Part shown: positions 11,701 through 23,214 of the stretch, one piece after another | Position numbering within the stretch: position 1 is the first letter of the stretch | Layout: the number at the start of each line of letters is the position of its first letter | NCBI GenBank assembly: GCA_033182465.1 | Contig: CP137324.1 | Coordinates: 1,674,001 to 1,738,000, forward strand | Direction of reading: 5' to 3' | Source of the DNA: Sanghuangporus weigelae | Taxonomy: Eukaryota > Basidiomycota > Agaricomycetes > Hymenochaetales > Hymenochaetaceae | Length of the DNA: 64,000 nucleotides | Program-made: the position numbers and the translations under genes | Notes under the pieces: model-generated | Databases searched by the model: none | Told to the model about the DNA's origin: nothing | Seen by the model: only the letters and a program-made list of their open reading frames with translations

Positions 11701-12300
11701 TTCTCGGAGAGTATTGGAAGGAGAGCGAGCCATGAGCGCGATACGACGTGGTCGACGCTTGGATCTGGACGGCATACTCTAGAGGGCTCGGAAGGCCAGG
11801 ATATCGTAGATGGCGCGGTGCTTGATGATGGAGGACGAAACATCGTGCAATCACCAACGGAAATCGCCACGGCGCCACATTCGCCTTCTGATCGAACAGT
11901 GGAGTCTATTAGAATGGTCTCGCAATCTCTTCCTACATCTTCCCCCCTATCTACTACGAGTCTGAGTGCGACTCTGAAAGGTCTGAAAGGCAAGAATCCC
12001 ATATCTCCTGGGACCGTTGCTACGCGCGTAGCGGACTACGAGCGACACATGTCTCTTGAAATATTCTCATCTCCAGAAGCCACACCTACACTATTTTCTC
12101 CTTCCCCCATCAGTTCAAGAACACCAAGGTCGCAAAACAGCTTAACGACGCCCATGTCTGCTACACCTTCGCCTACGCCGAAGCCAACTGCGAAGCGGAA
12201 AGTAACGAATGTGAAGTATGGACTTGTACAGCGTCCGGAGCTTTTCATTGCGAATCCTGATAGGGATAGTCATTCCATCGGCGGCTCGTCTGATACATGA
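8754..12300 (+). CDS. Kelch-repeat single-pass membrane protein with long cytoplasmic tail
   Basis: The ectodomain is a kelch beta-propeller of about six blades. Successive repeats end in the double-glycine strand, for example LLYVYGGKTDQF, KVYLIGGERDD, RLLVFGGYSQ, RVLIHGGSDAE and QVLFCFGYGT. A Gly/Ser-rich linker (about 10020-10190) leads to one transmembrane helix (VIAVASIFGVLAIALAAGF, 10204-10260) with a following RRRRSRR stop-transfer, then about 670 residues of Ser/Thr-rich disordered tail. One intron is clear at 9841-9904. The N-terminus is less sure. The ATG at 8754 opens a hydrophobic run (LYILICAIGVVGAFV) fitting a signal peptide, but the first intron that restores frame would be only 29-34 nt, unusually short, or a longer one that removes the signal. 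The layout suggests a cell-surface sensor or wall-linked protein; ligand unknown. Confidence 0.75.
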
Positions 12301-15119
12301 TACTGCGATCCGGGCCTGCATTTCTCCTTCCCTCCCCTTCCTTTCCCTTTCTTGGCTCAAATGTTATTTATCCCTTTTTGATTTCTCTTTGTGTAGTCTG
12401 TTGATTGAGGGACGGATGGGCCTGGATGCTTTGGGTTCTTGATTGCAATTTTCCGTACTGTTCTTGCGATTCTCTATGCGCACATCGCTATCCACATTTT
12501 CCTGTTTCTTCACTGACTTCGCGCGTTACGACTTATTGACGACACGGACACCTCTTTCCCCTTTCCTGAGCTGCACACACGACTGGCACCTAGCTGCAAG
12601 ACTCTAGACCTTTTGTAACTTGATAATGTCTGGTTTTTCCACGTGTAATGTTTGTAGGGACTGCAGATGAATAGAAACGACAGAGAGCATACAATCTGTT
12701 TTCGTGGGAAGTTCTATAGTGAGAATGATTGAATTGACCACATTTACCTAAGCTTAAAACGTGGGTAATTTTCAACCTTGGAGCAACATGATTCTGAACT
12801 TTATACGCTACGATCAATTCCTTCAATAACCATCATCAATGCTGAAGGACTCCGGTTACTTGCTTCATTTTTAAGAATTCGCGAATTGTTCTACAGAAGT
12901 ACGAGGAGTCAGAGGTCTGATACTAGCACCCCTATTAGCGTTCTGGAATTCCGAGGCCCGAGTCGAGCTACTTGGATTTCGAAGGGTGGCTGGAGAAGAA
13001 TATCAGCGGTGGCTGTTCGCAGGCGATTTCCTATCTGGGAAGGATAATACTAGTCTAGGGCTCACCCCGGTTCTTCTTCCTTGCTCCTTCTTCTCCAGAT
13101 CTCTGATGCTGACATCGCGTGCTTCTTTCATTGCGTAAGTGCTACGTGTGGATAAAGTGAGGCGAACTGAAAGGGTCGCGTTATCAGTCTGTCGGATGCC
13201 TCCTTGTTCCCGGCGAATGCTTTGCTTGGTTTTGCTAACTGGCTTGCACCGATGAAGACGGATGTGACGTAGTCCCGATCCAGTCGAAGTAACTTTCCTT
13301 TTCCCTCATGATGAATAGAATAGACGAGTCGCCGTATACTGGGTCTCGGGTCAGGTTTGAAACCATCTCTGAGCTTCACGTGTTGCTTCTGAAGTTCTCG
13401 TCTCGCGCTTTTTTCGGGTAACTGGATAACAGAAATTGCTGTGGGTATACATGTGGCCTGAGATTAATGTTCCGTTGACGTGCTCGCTTCCGATAGTTTC
13501 TCGATATGCCTGGTTCAAGAATAACCCTGCGGTAAGTGCTAAATGCTCCACGTTATCGGGGAACTGTCCGGTCTGCATTCGAATATTATTATTGGGTTTC
13601 CCTCTTTTCTGGATGTGAAAAGAACCCATTCGTATACCAATATATCCATGCACGATCATCGATCTTGAGGAATAATTAAACCTGATCTCCCAATCAAGTC
13701 GATTTAGAGTGCTAGTCGGACTACCGCGGTAGTGAGATCGTCTCATACCGATACGCCCCTTTAAGCTTGTGTATCTCTCTCCGTTCGCCGCTGCGTTGAG
13801 TAATTATCTTCTGCTGTGATACAGAATATTTTCAAATACAACGATCTGGAACCCTTGGCACCAGTTTCAAATAAAATGCAATAGGCAAGTTAAAAGCCTC
13901 CTGACGCCTGCGGGGTCAAAGTAGTCCTGGATTCATTGTAAACACCGCCGTCGCGGATTCGATACTGCAATAAAATATTGATATCATATCATTGACAGCC
14001 GTCCAGTCGAGAGCATTGAGAGCACCTTTGCACCGACTCATCAGTTCCACTCCGTGACTGTTCTAACTGTCATATTCAAACCTGTTTGTCCCTGATGCCT
14101 TTATTGTTTTATTTGACGTTTCAAAGACACCGTCGCACGCATTTGAATATGGGTGTTGCCCTCAAAAACGGAAAATGTCTGCAGAAGGGCTAGATAAAGC
14201 AGGTTCGATCATCGCCTTTGGTGGAAAGGGGTGACCTCGGTGATCCGTTCTTTGGTCAGCAAATGTTCACAGATGGCAGAGAGTCAAACGCCACCACGCT
14301 TGAATGAGCTCGGTACCAGATGCTTCCATAGATAGATTTATCGCGCGGGTGAGGGTATTCTCCGTCTCCCAGGTTCCCAAGTAACGCATTCTCCGCCGGG
14401 CGAGAAAAGAGTGATGCGCGAAGGGATCGTCAGTGGGTTTCCGCGGTCACGACTGCCGCTTCTTCTACTCACGGATCTCTTACTGTGCGGATCCAGTGAA
14501 TAATGCCGCTACTTGATTATGTTTAGTGGTGTTCATCTGATCTGAGCTGATCTCGGAGTCTGAGAAGAATTTAGAACTACTGAGGATCAGATCTCGAAAC
14601 GCCTTGTGGACACCAGATCGAACACCGAATAAGATGAATATGGAAACAGAGGGAGCTATGCGAGTGACGGCACGCTCGTATGGCCGATGGGAGACCTGAC
14701 CTAGATTCTGGCTACTCATTGTGTCGGCAATGATGATTGATAGTTGATGATGTTTCAGTTTGTTCTGTGGAAAAGAAAAGGAGACCGAAGAAGGCAGGAG
14801 ACCCTAGACTCATAGTCATCTTGTTCTCAGATTTTACGTGTATTGGAATCTGAGCTCGGTCGCATCGGGGATGGCAGAGTTGCCATGGTTTTTCAAGGAT
14901 GGAAATTGTTCACGCTTGACATGTCGAAAGAATCGTATCATTAATCATTGAATCAGATGCGAGGATTGTTGGAGAATGCCTGCCACAATAAGAAGTTATT
15001 GAATTTTCAGCATTACGGACCTGATTTCAAGCGCATAATGCAGTCATGCCACTGGATTGGAGGATTGAGATCTGTGTTTCATATAATACAAATTGTTTCT
15101 CGTTGTCATGCTTTTCCCT
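12301..15119. other. 2.8-kb gap without a supported gene
   Basis: The start is the 3' region of the kelch gene. Two overlapping minus-strand frames (131 codons at 13351-13746, 83 codons at 13128-13379) and a minus-strand ATG frame at 14480-14719 are open, but none has a domain that I recognise or a convincing splice structure. I see no repeats with clear ends and no RNA gene. Confidence 0.45.
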
Positions 15120-15755
15120 CTAAGCTTCGTTAATGGTCTTGATGTACTCCTCGGCGAATTCTTTCGGAGCCTTCTCGAGGATCTGAACACATCGCATTCA
15201 TTGAGCATCCTTAATCTTGTGTATCACATTTACAAATTGGATCACGAACCTCTAGGAGTTTCTCCACGTATAATTTCTGCGCATCCTCCTTTGAGGTCCC
15301 CTTGACCTCGGACCAGGCGTCCCTGAATCGATAATAAATCTTAGTTATTGTTTCATAGACAGAGCAACGAATGAGCATACCATTTGGCCTTGCCGGTGAA
15401 GTCAAGGAGACCTGACGGACGAGGCACGTCAACATCGCCAATTGTAGCTGGATAAACGAAAATAGACCGTGTTAGACAAAAGATAATGACACAGCGGATG
15501 CAATGCGGAAACTCTATAGCTTATCCTGAGGCCGAAGCAGCCGCGATCGCAGCTGAGTCGGCGGAGTAACTGACCTTGCTTGTAGTACTTATAGAACTGA
15601 ATGCGCGAGGCGGCCGTTAGCATTGACCGACAGGTTCAGGGTAGCGAAGAGCGACGCACAAAAAGCTGTTCATCCTGAGTGGGCTTGACCGGGCCATCTT
15701 TAGGTAGACCCTGGACAATCTCAACGGCTTTCTGGAACTTTGCTTCGTAGCTCAT
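15120..15755 (-). CDS. ACB1: Acyl-CoA-binding protein
   Basis: A small cytosolic protein that binds long-chain acyl-CoA esters and delivers them to lipid synthesis and beta-oxidation. Five exons (15660-15755, 15575-15596, 15381-15447, 15250-15322, 15120-15182) give 106 residues, a little longer than the usual 86-90. The hallmarks are all present in order: FQKAVEIVQGLP, FYKYYKQATIGDV (split by two introns), PRPSGLLDFTGKAKWDAW, and a helix ending in YVEKLLEIL. The acyl-CoA contacts YKYYKQ and KAKWDAW are intact. Exon 2 is only 22 nt, so the conserved YKYYKQ core is almost alone in its own exon. The final exon (ending TINEA) replaces the variable family C-terminus. Divergent to the PH-domain gene. 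Confidence 0.95.
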
Positions 15756-16178
15756 TGTTTTGATGGCGATGTGGACGATTCTCAGGAGGATGAAGACAAG
15801 AGAAAGAGAGAGAAGATGGTAGACGACGATCATCGTTTCTGTATTTGGAAATATCTTATCTTCTCGCTGATTGCCGAGTACCATTGTGCCAATCTTCTAA
15901 TTTTCTGTAAATTTCGCGACATTGCCGTTCTCGACGACGACACCGCGAGCGAATCGCAGGATATTTCTGTGATTGAGAGGCATATATAGATACTCTGGAC
16001 AATTTCTCATAGTGACAGTGTATCGCGGTTAACAATTACTTGATGGACCCTGTTACATAAGCAGGGCTTCATTCTTGATGCCTCGTGGAACAGGAACATC
16101 TGGTCGGGTCGCAGCCACTCAGATTCCGTCGTCGACGGTCGTCTTTTTTAAATACCCAGAAAATACCCTTATTAAATA
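15756..16178. promoter_or_regulatory. Divergent intergenic promoter
   Basis: The 423-bp gap between the acyl-CoA-binding protein (-) and the double PH-domain protein (+) must hold both promoters. I see no distinct motif that I can name. Confidence 0.4.
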
Positions 16179-18103
16179 ATGTCGTCGTCGGTGCAGAGTC
16201 ACGGAGGGAGCAGTGGCTCGGCACCGCCTCCAACTCCCCAAGAAATCACGAGGAAGTTATCGGTGCACAACAGACCCGCCAAGGTGCGTGTTTGGCCCAT
16301 AGGCGCATCAGTGCATTCCTGGCCTCGCAACTCTGCTTTTCTCCCATTCTCTGACTGACGATCGTCTTTTTCCGGAAATCACGCTCCTGTTTCGCTCCTT
16401 CGCCTCGCATGATGGAATCCGTATGTCGTTTATCTCGGTATTATGTTAGACGCGACTGATGTAACGTGCGTATCTGTAGATCCAGCCCGTCCATGGTCTT
16501 AGTCCGCCAGCGCTGTCGGGAACCGAGAGCGATTCAGATACGTTCTTCTCGTCAGAGCATTCCCCGCTTGCAACTAGCCCCCCTGCTGGTGGATCGCATC
16601 CTCAACCTATCATTTATCCTCACGGCCATGGACAGAATCACAGCCACAGCATGTCCCTTGGACTCTCGACCAGTGTATCATCGAAGCCATTATCCTCCAT
16701 TGCAGAACGTAGGAGTGGGAGTGGGGATGAGGAATCCGATGACAACGAGGAGGTGGACGAAGACTGGACGCAAGACCATAATGCAACCGAGGTAGCGCGT
16801 TCTCGGAAGCAAGACGGGGATACTGTGATCAAAACAGGCTACCTATATAAGAAGGGGGAACGGCGCAAGGTACGCTACCACAGCAGCGAGAGTACCCCGT
16901 CACTTTATCTTATAGTTGTATAGACATGGAAGAAACGCTGGTTCGTTCTCCGGCCAGCTCAGCTTGCCTTCTACAAGAATTCTGCCGAATATCAACTACT
17001 CCGCCTTCTTGATCTCGTGGACGTGCATTCCTGTTCAAGCATTGAGCTGAAGCGACATCCGAACAGTCTTGTGCTCGTGTCTCCCAGCCGCACGTATTAT
17101 CTTCAGGCGAACTCGGAGCAAGAGATGCAGGACTGGGTGCAACGTGTAAACGAGGCTCGCGAATCCCTCCTGGGAACCTCTACCCAGAATAGTGCAACAG
17201 TAGCACCAATTCCTATTCCAACCGCAGCAAGTGGTTCCCGTGATCCGAATACCGCTTCACAGTCGCCTGGTGCGATTTCGGGTAGAGGTGCTCCAACACC
17301 ATCTCCGCCTTCAGCTCGAAGCATTGGCTTCGCTGGTCCAGTCACATCGGACTCAGAATCTGAGGACCAGGTGCAAGGTGAGGTTGCAAAATCCTCTGGC
17401 ACGGGCACTTCACCATCAAAACCTCAAACGGGAAGTACCGCAAACAAGGATGCGTCCAAGATTATTCTTTCTGGTTACCTGATGAAGAGTCGCTCCAAAC
17501 GCAAAGGCTGGAGGAAGAGATACTTCGTACTTACAAGTGACACGTTATTCTACAGTGCTAGTCATATGGTTCGGTGTTCTCGCTGAAGTGCTAGATCTCA
17601 GACTGACGTCATTTTATGATATATTTATCCAGGATACGAAGCGCCCGCGCTCTATTGAGCTTGCGCAAGTTATTGATGCTCTTGAATATGATTTATCGAA
17701 CGATAAGAATCACTCCAGTGGCTCTAACGCGATCTCACCTCCTGCGATTCGAGAGAGTGAAGACAGTCATGGACATGAAGCCGACTCTGCAAACGCCGGG
17801 TTCACAGGTACGCAGTATGCGTTCAAGATCGTAACTAAAAAGCGACCACTGCTATTGTGCGCTCCGAGCGAGGCTGAAGAAATCAAGTGGCTGAGTGCTG
17901 TGAGGGCTCTCATCGCGCGGCGCTCGAATCCACTAGGATCGACTGGTAACGCTCAGCAAAATGCGACGACGATCCCGGGCGTCGCGGATGGTAGCACATC
18001 CACTGCTGGAGTTAATGCTTCGAGTTCGATGGCTGTGAGAAAACGCAGCGCAAGCGGGGCTAGCGGCCTGCCGCTCGCTCGGGATGACCACACACATCAC
18101 TGA
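16179..18103 (+). CDS. Tandem PH-domain protein
   Basis: Four exons (16179-16283, 16480-16869, 16924-17568, 17633-18103) give 536 residues with two pleckstrin-homology domains. PH1 is at about residues 152-243, opening VIKTGYLYKKGERRK and, after an intron, TWKKRWFVLRP, and ending in the diagnostic Trp of EMQDWVQRV. PH2 is at about 344-478, opening IILSGYLMKS with GWRKRYFVLTSDTLFY and ending EEIKWLSAVRAL; it carries a long insert between its strands. Basic residues in both first loops suit phosphoinositide binding. An acidic stretch precedes PH1 and Ser/Thr/Pro-rich linkers separate the domains. The layout is like fungal Opy1-type or animal TAPP-type adaptors, so a role in phosphoinositide signalling at the plasma membrane is likely. 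Intron 1 (196 nt) is longer than usual here and could hide a small exon. Confidence 0.85.
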
Positions 18104-21100
18104 GACAGAGTCGACCCACGCTATGCATTCACCACAACCTCCTTTCTACGCGGCTCAACCATCTTCCTCGGCCATACGGTAATATTCTCACAGCACCTGC
18201 CTAACGGTTTCGAATATTCAAACCCACCTGTACTGGATCTACCTATTATTTCTATTTTGCTTCGTTCTTGTCTTTTTCGACCACACACATGATTGTGAGA
18301 CCCACAAAAATACTTGTCTAATTCTAAGGTCATTTCAATCTCTTTGGTTTCTTCTTTTATTTCCGTAGTTTACTTATGGCCTTTGTACTATCCTCTTTAC
18401 GAGATGTTTATTTGACGTCGATTTCCCGTTTGACTCGGAGCCCCTTGAGCTACGGACGTACCCCACAGAAACCCTCTAGTTACTGCCAAAGCTTTGAATA
18501 CTCCGGGGGATGAAATACAGATGGGGCGAGAAATCGCGATGTTGGCAGAGGCGTTACTGGGTGGAGAAGCGTAAGATTTGGTCAGATACTACGAACAGCT
18601 TGTTTCTCGATGGGGTTAGGCGCTCTTTGGCGATGGCCCTCGTTTTGACACTTTTTCTGTGTGTAGGCGACGAAATCGGACCACTGGTACCAGAAAGGTA
18701 CCTGCAACAGCTGTCTGCCTGTTACTGAAGCTGGGCGGATCTCGCCAGTCAGTGATTCGACTACTTCTGTCGTGTGGTCTGCTGGCCAATTCCAGCGTGC
18801 AAGATGAGTGGAGGCCAGTCCTTGTGTGTGAATATCCGGGTTTCAATACAGTCGACAATCGCTATTTCGAAACTCGTGGAAGGTGTACGGCATAATGTAT
18901 AAGAAGAGATCTTCTTCTCGGGATAAGCCTCAAGTGTCGATTTGCTAATTTGCTATCAAATGTCTACCCTAGAATTCTGGACTGGAATTTGAATATGGCA
19001 GGTGTACGTATACGTTGGAGTAAGATGGCCTGCTGACATGCTGCTTACTGCCAGGACTAGGTGGCCTGCATGAACGAGGGGGAGGTTCGCTTCTGACTCC
19101 GACCCGCGTGAAGGAGAAGAAAGTTCAAGTAGACAGAAGGCGGTAGGAATCCAGCTCCTCTTCTGCCTGTACTCATCCTCACTCCTCGAACGCGTGTCGA
19201 GTACTTTCATCAGAGTGTGGGAACAGCAGACGGCGTTTTCTTGCTGTGAAACTCTGTCTGGAATAACCGCGGAGGCGTGGTTGACGAGCTTCGATTCGAA
19301 CAGATGAATAAGATCGAGTTGTGATGATAAGGTCTAGTGGATTCCATCGACGCCCTTGTTCCGCTCCTCAGAAGCGTGTTGTTCTTTTCCAACGAGAGAA
19401 TAGAACAACTCGGATGGAGCTTCCCTTGCGAACAGTATGTTGCTACATACATACGGCGATGTGCAGGACATTCAGACGTAATTTGCCTAACCGTAGGTAG
19501 AGATGAGCCGTTCCGACGTCCAATGAAAATCTCTTGCGGTATTCAGCAGACCACGGTGAAATGGGATCGAGATTTGGGGGGGCACTTCCGTAGAGCTCAG
19601 TCAATTCATTCTGAGACAGTTGTATACTCTAAGAAGAGGACCGACATCGTGTGGATACCCAGGTACCCGTCGCAATGTGCGAACGACCGACTTATTCCTC
19701 CATCTAGATTGCAAGGAGCTCCAGTCCACAACGCGGACCACCAAGAGTCGGTAAAACTTGGAAATACTGCTTATTTTGCCTTTTATGGAATTCGCCTCTC
19801 GCACGTGCAATGAAACGACCTTGTGCATGCTTATTACCTTACCTTCACTCTTCCTCTTCTTCCTTCTTTCGATTCCAGACAGAGAGGCTATGGCTATGCT
19901 TCATGTGCTCATCATAATGTCGGCCAAATGAATTTGTCCTCCAGATTAAAGAGTATGTATTGTGGTGCGAGAATATTTTTGGCCAGGACTAGGACGTGGC
20001 TGGCTATCGTCACCCGTCAAGCTTATCTACAGCTTAAGACTAAGATCTTTCTGCACGTCTGGCGTGAAGCTTTTTCACTTGCGATTATCTCCTACTTTTG
20101 TAATGTGCCTCGACTAAATTGAGTCGAATTTATGTCGTACATTAGAGAGCTTCCAGCCGAGACCAAGAAAGAAAGTTGGTCATTAAATAAGGAAGCGAGT
20201 CCATGGAACATCTAGATGAAAATGTGATAGAAGTGCGGACTACTTGTGTCGCCTATTAACAGCTTCATGAATGGTTCCACAGCCATTACGGAAAAGGCAA
20301 TTCCCGACGAGTGTCACCTACACTCCACTGCCTCTCCTTGATGAACGGACGCTGACATGCAATGGTACTATTGATACGGACATCTGAAGATGAGGAAGGA
20401 TGCATTGGGCTGGTAATAATCAATGTTTCGCTTTCTCGTTTGCTCGCTCAGATTGGATTCGCTTCATGCTTTCTCAAAACACTGAATGCGTCAGGTCCCG
20501 CGTTCGATCCTAGAAAATGGAAGCATGCCCTTCTTTGATATATTCGAATGATACTGGTCCCCTTAGCGTGAAAGCTTGAGCCACGCTCCTTCTATCTGAA
20601 TTTTTTCACGTCGATGCTTTGCTCGACGTACCTAACTGATTTCGCTCTCTTCTGTCGCACGGCGAGAGATATTGTCCTAGTAAGCCCGTTGGAGTGGCTG
20701 GGTTTTGTGTTCAGCTGAGGTCGTATCTGCTTCGGAAAATCGCATTCTCCTAGAGGTTCTTCATGCGCACCGCCAAGCCAGGCTCATTTTTCATTTCAGA
20801 ACAGAAGGTACCTCAAAGACGTCCGATCGGTTGACGCCCATGATTAGAAGCGCTGAAAATAGTTGTGACTACTCAAAGAAAAGTTCTCTCTTCCCCCCTT
20901 TCCGCAGCGCACATTGGCCACACGCGTATCACGGAAATTAGAAGCAAGTTCAAGGATGAAACACAGGAATTTTTGGTTCGCCGGAGTCAATAGGGGCGGT
21001 AACATCTTCCAACTGTGAAGAGCTGGCATGTGTACTCACTTTCGGGTACTGGGGCCACATCTACGCCTCGAAGAACAAACATGCATCGCGCGACCGCAGA

Positions 21101-22788
21101 CTGAGTCAACAGAAGGTTTTCAGATGATGTTGGCAGATGATAGGGGTGATCGAAACGCGACCCGTTCGTTCTGTATCTCGTCAACTTTCCAATGGTTCTT
21201 TATCTTAAGCCCACCTATTATACCAGCCTTTCCGAGTCATTTCTGAAGGGAGTCACATCTGGACGATATCGCCTAGATCGAGTTTCATAAATGGCAGGAA
21301 GGGCTAGGGCAGTTCGTAGCATCAAGCACGCGTACACGCTGTGCAAGAACAATTAAGTCCGCTACTCGCGATTGCAACGAGCTCGTTCGGCACACCTCAC
21401 GGCAGAGGCCGCGTGGGAACTCTCGGGATTTGCCCGATATAGAAGGAGTGGACCCACATCTGATCGGTCCAAACTCAAATAAACAAAAATGTTTAGATTA
21501 ACTCTCGCGGTGTCCCGGGTCCGCGCGACACAGCCAATCGCCGATCTGTTGGTCGTCTATTAGATTGCACTGCTTCTGACTTCTCGAGAGAGAATGGCGT
21601 GAAGAAAGATGCCTCGGACAGAAGAGAGAAAGGAGACTCACCGGCTTCCTGTAAGTTTGTTTTCTCTGGGTATCGAGAGGAACTGGTACTAGGCTTCAAA
21701 CTTGTCGTGCTTATGTCCATCCAAGATAGAGAATCTTCAGATACTTGTCATTTCATAAAACTTGCGCTTTCAACAGTTCCTGGACTTGACATGTTCGGAG
21801 TGCCAGACAAATCGGGATATACTAGTAACGAGTTGCAATCTGGATCATACATCGCATATTCCATTGGACAACCGGTTATTACTTCACTAGTATGGGTCAT
21901 AGTTCGTGGGGTGGCACATAACGAAAGCACCAATCGCCTTGCTCCTTGAGGTTGTCCAACCACATTTTCACTCACCTTACGGTGGGTACACAGCGTAAGG
22001 TCTAGAGTGTCATTCCTTATCGATCATCGGCGATGTGTCGTTGATGGGTGCTCCAACAGTTCTTGAAGATTTTTCGAATCAGTATTGGTTTGTGTCAAAC
22101 TACACCGCTTTTCTTTCTCTTTTATTGAGACTACCTGTTTGGTTATTCACGGTATTGCAGACTTGCCTGGGGACTCGCCCGTACGGCATTGCACGGGCTC
22201 CACCCGACTAGCGACATGGCATCTTTTGATGAGCAGATGAAGAAATGAATCAAAATCATAGGGCTTCTGAGCACGATAGACGCTCAAGATACGCATGGTG
22301 TGGTGTGCGTGTGTCCAAATGGGTCCACGGCTATCCTCGAGAAAGTGGTTCTGTCGTGTCATCTTTCACTAGAACTTAGCGAGTGACTTCTCGGGTAATC
22401 TACGAACTTCTTGGAAGACGTTCTAGTTCCTTGCTGACTTGCTTGCGACTTACTGAACAAGGAGATCTATACTCATCAAGGCACTCTACTCGGGAAAGTG
22501 AAAAGGTCAGGACTCTCGGGCATGATTGTTATTTTGACTCGTCAGTGCTTCTAATGGTCGCTGAATGGTATCTGCTTAATTGCGACGGGCAAAAGATCGC
22601 CGGAGAGTCTGTGTATTATGAGGCGAGTTCATTCTGTTGGAACAGCATCTCATACATGATTAAACTTTTGTGATTTATTTAAGTAGTACCTTGTCATATG
22701 GCCTGATATTATCTGGACCTCCGACCCGGCAGGAGTCTGGAGATATCGCATAATGCATCACCAGCGGATGACTTCATGGCGTGACTCA
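18104..22788. other. Gene-poor block, left part
   Basis: No coding exon in this stretch can be linked into a gene that I recognise. Open frames are all below about 160 codons, without matching splice neighbours, and base composition is near 50 percent GC. I saw no terminal repeats, long tandem arrays or transposase motifs by eye. Remnants too decayed to read are possible. Confidence 0.45.
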
Positions 22789-23214
22789 TCATTTTCTTGA
22801 TCTGTCTCGTTCGCTGACACTGATCGATACTTGCGCTGCGACAATACGCAAGCATAGCAAGAACGATAGTTTAGAACACCCTTTCAGCCGATGATTTCCC
22901 TTGACGCTTGGCATACTGCTTGGGGGCCGTGAGTAGATATGGCCGGCAAACACTGGAGAAGTTAATGCAATAATCACGTAGCTTATACACAAGAAACAAT
23001 GAAACCTATTCAAAAGGAAGCAAAATCGAAATTGAAGATTCTTGTATGAATCACAAGAAACTGGCCAACATAGGCCTATGGCGCAAGCCGCAAAGAAAAC
23101 CAATGTGTAGAACCTTGATATTGCGCCTGGTTTGGCAATATCAATCGACCATGGAAAATGGAAGATCAGAGCTTCCTCAAATCCTCGGATATCGTATGAT
23201 AGGATGACTGTTGG
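22789..23214 (-). pseudogene. Possible remnant of a multi-span membrane protein (DUF6533-like?)
   Basis: A minus-strand frame is open from about 23214 to 22789 with no usable ATG near its start. It has three hydrophobic stretches. Its first part, SYD-x4-FEEALIF followed by FPWSIDI and RFYTL, loosely recalls the first helix region of basidiomycete DUF6533 seven-span proteins (YD-x-L-TF-x-x-E-x-x-x-x-W, then a R-Y motif). The rest does not continue the family pattern and ends in basic residues. If real it is a truncated relic of a gene; if not it is a chance hydrophobic frame. Confidence 0.2.

Noticed and set aside
13128-13746. Two overlapping minus-strand frames (131 and 83 codons)
   Set aside because: No recognisable domain, no good splice link between them and no conserved motif. 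Length alone is not enough in this GC range.
14480-14719. Minus-strand ATG frame with a hydrophobic stretch, considered as a pheromone-receptor fragment
   Set aside because: Only a single weak hydrophobic segment fits, and no other receptor helices are found on either side.
20440-20515. tRNA-like pair of motifs: GCTCAGATTGG followed by GCGTTCGATCC
   Set aside because: Box-A-like and box-B-like words are present at about the right distance, but no acceptor, D or T stem pairs, so it is not a functional tRNA. A SINE-type relic cannot be shown.
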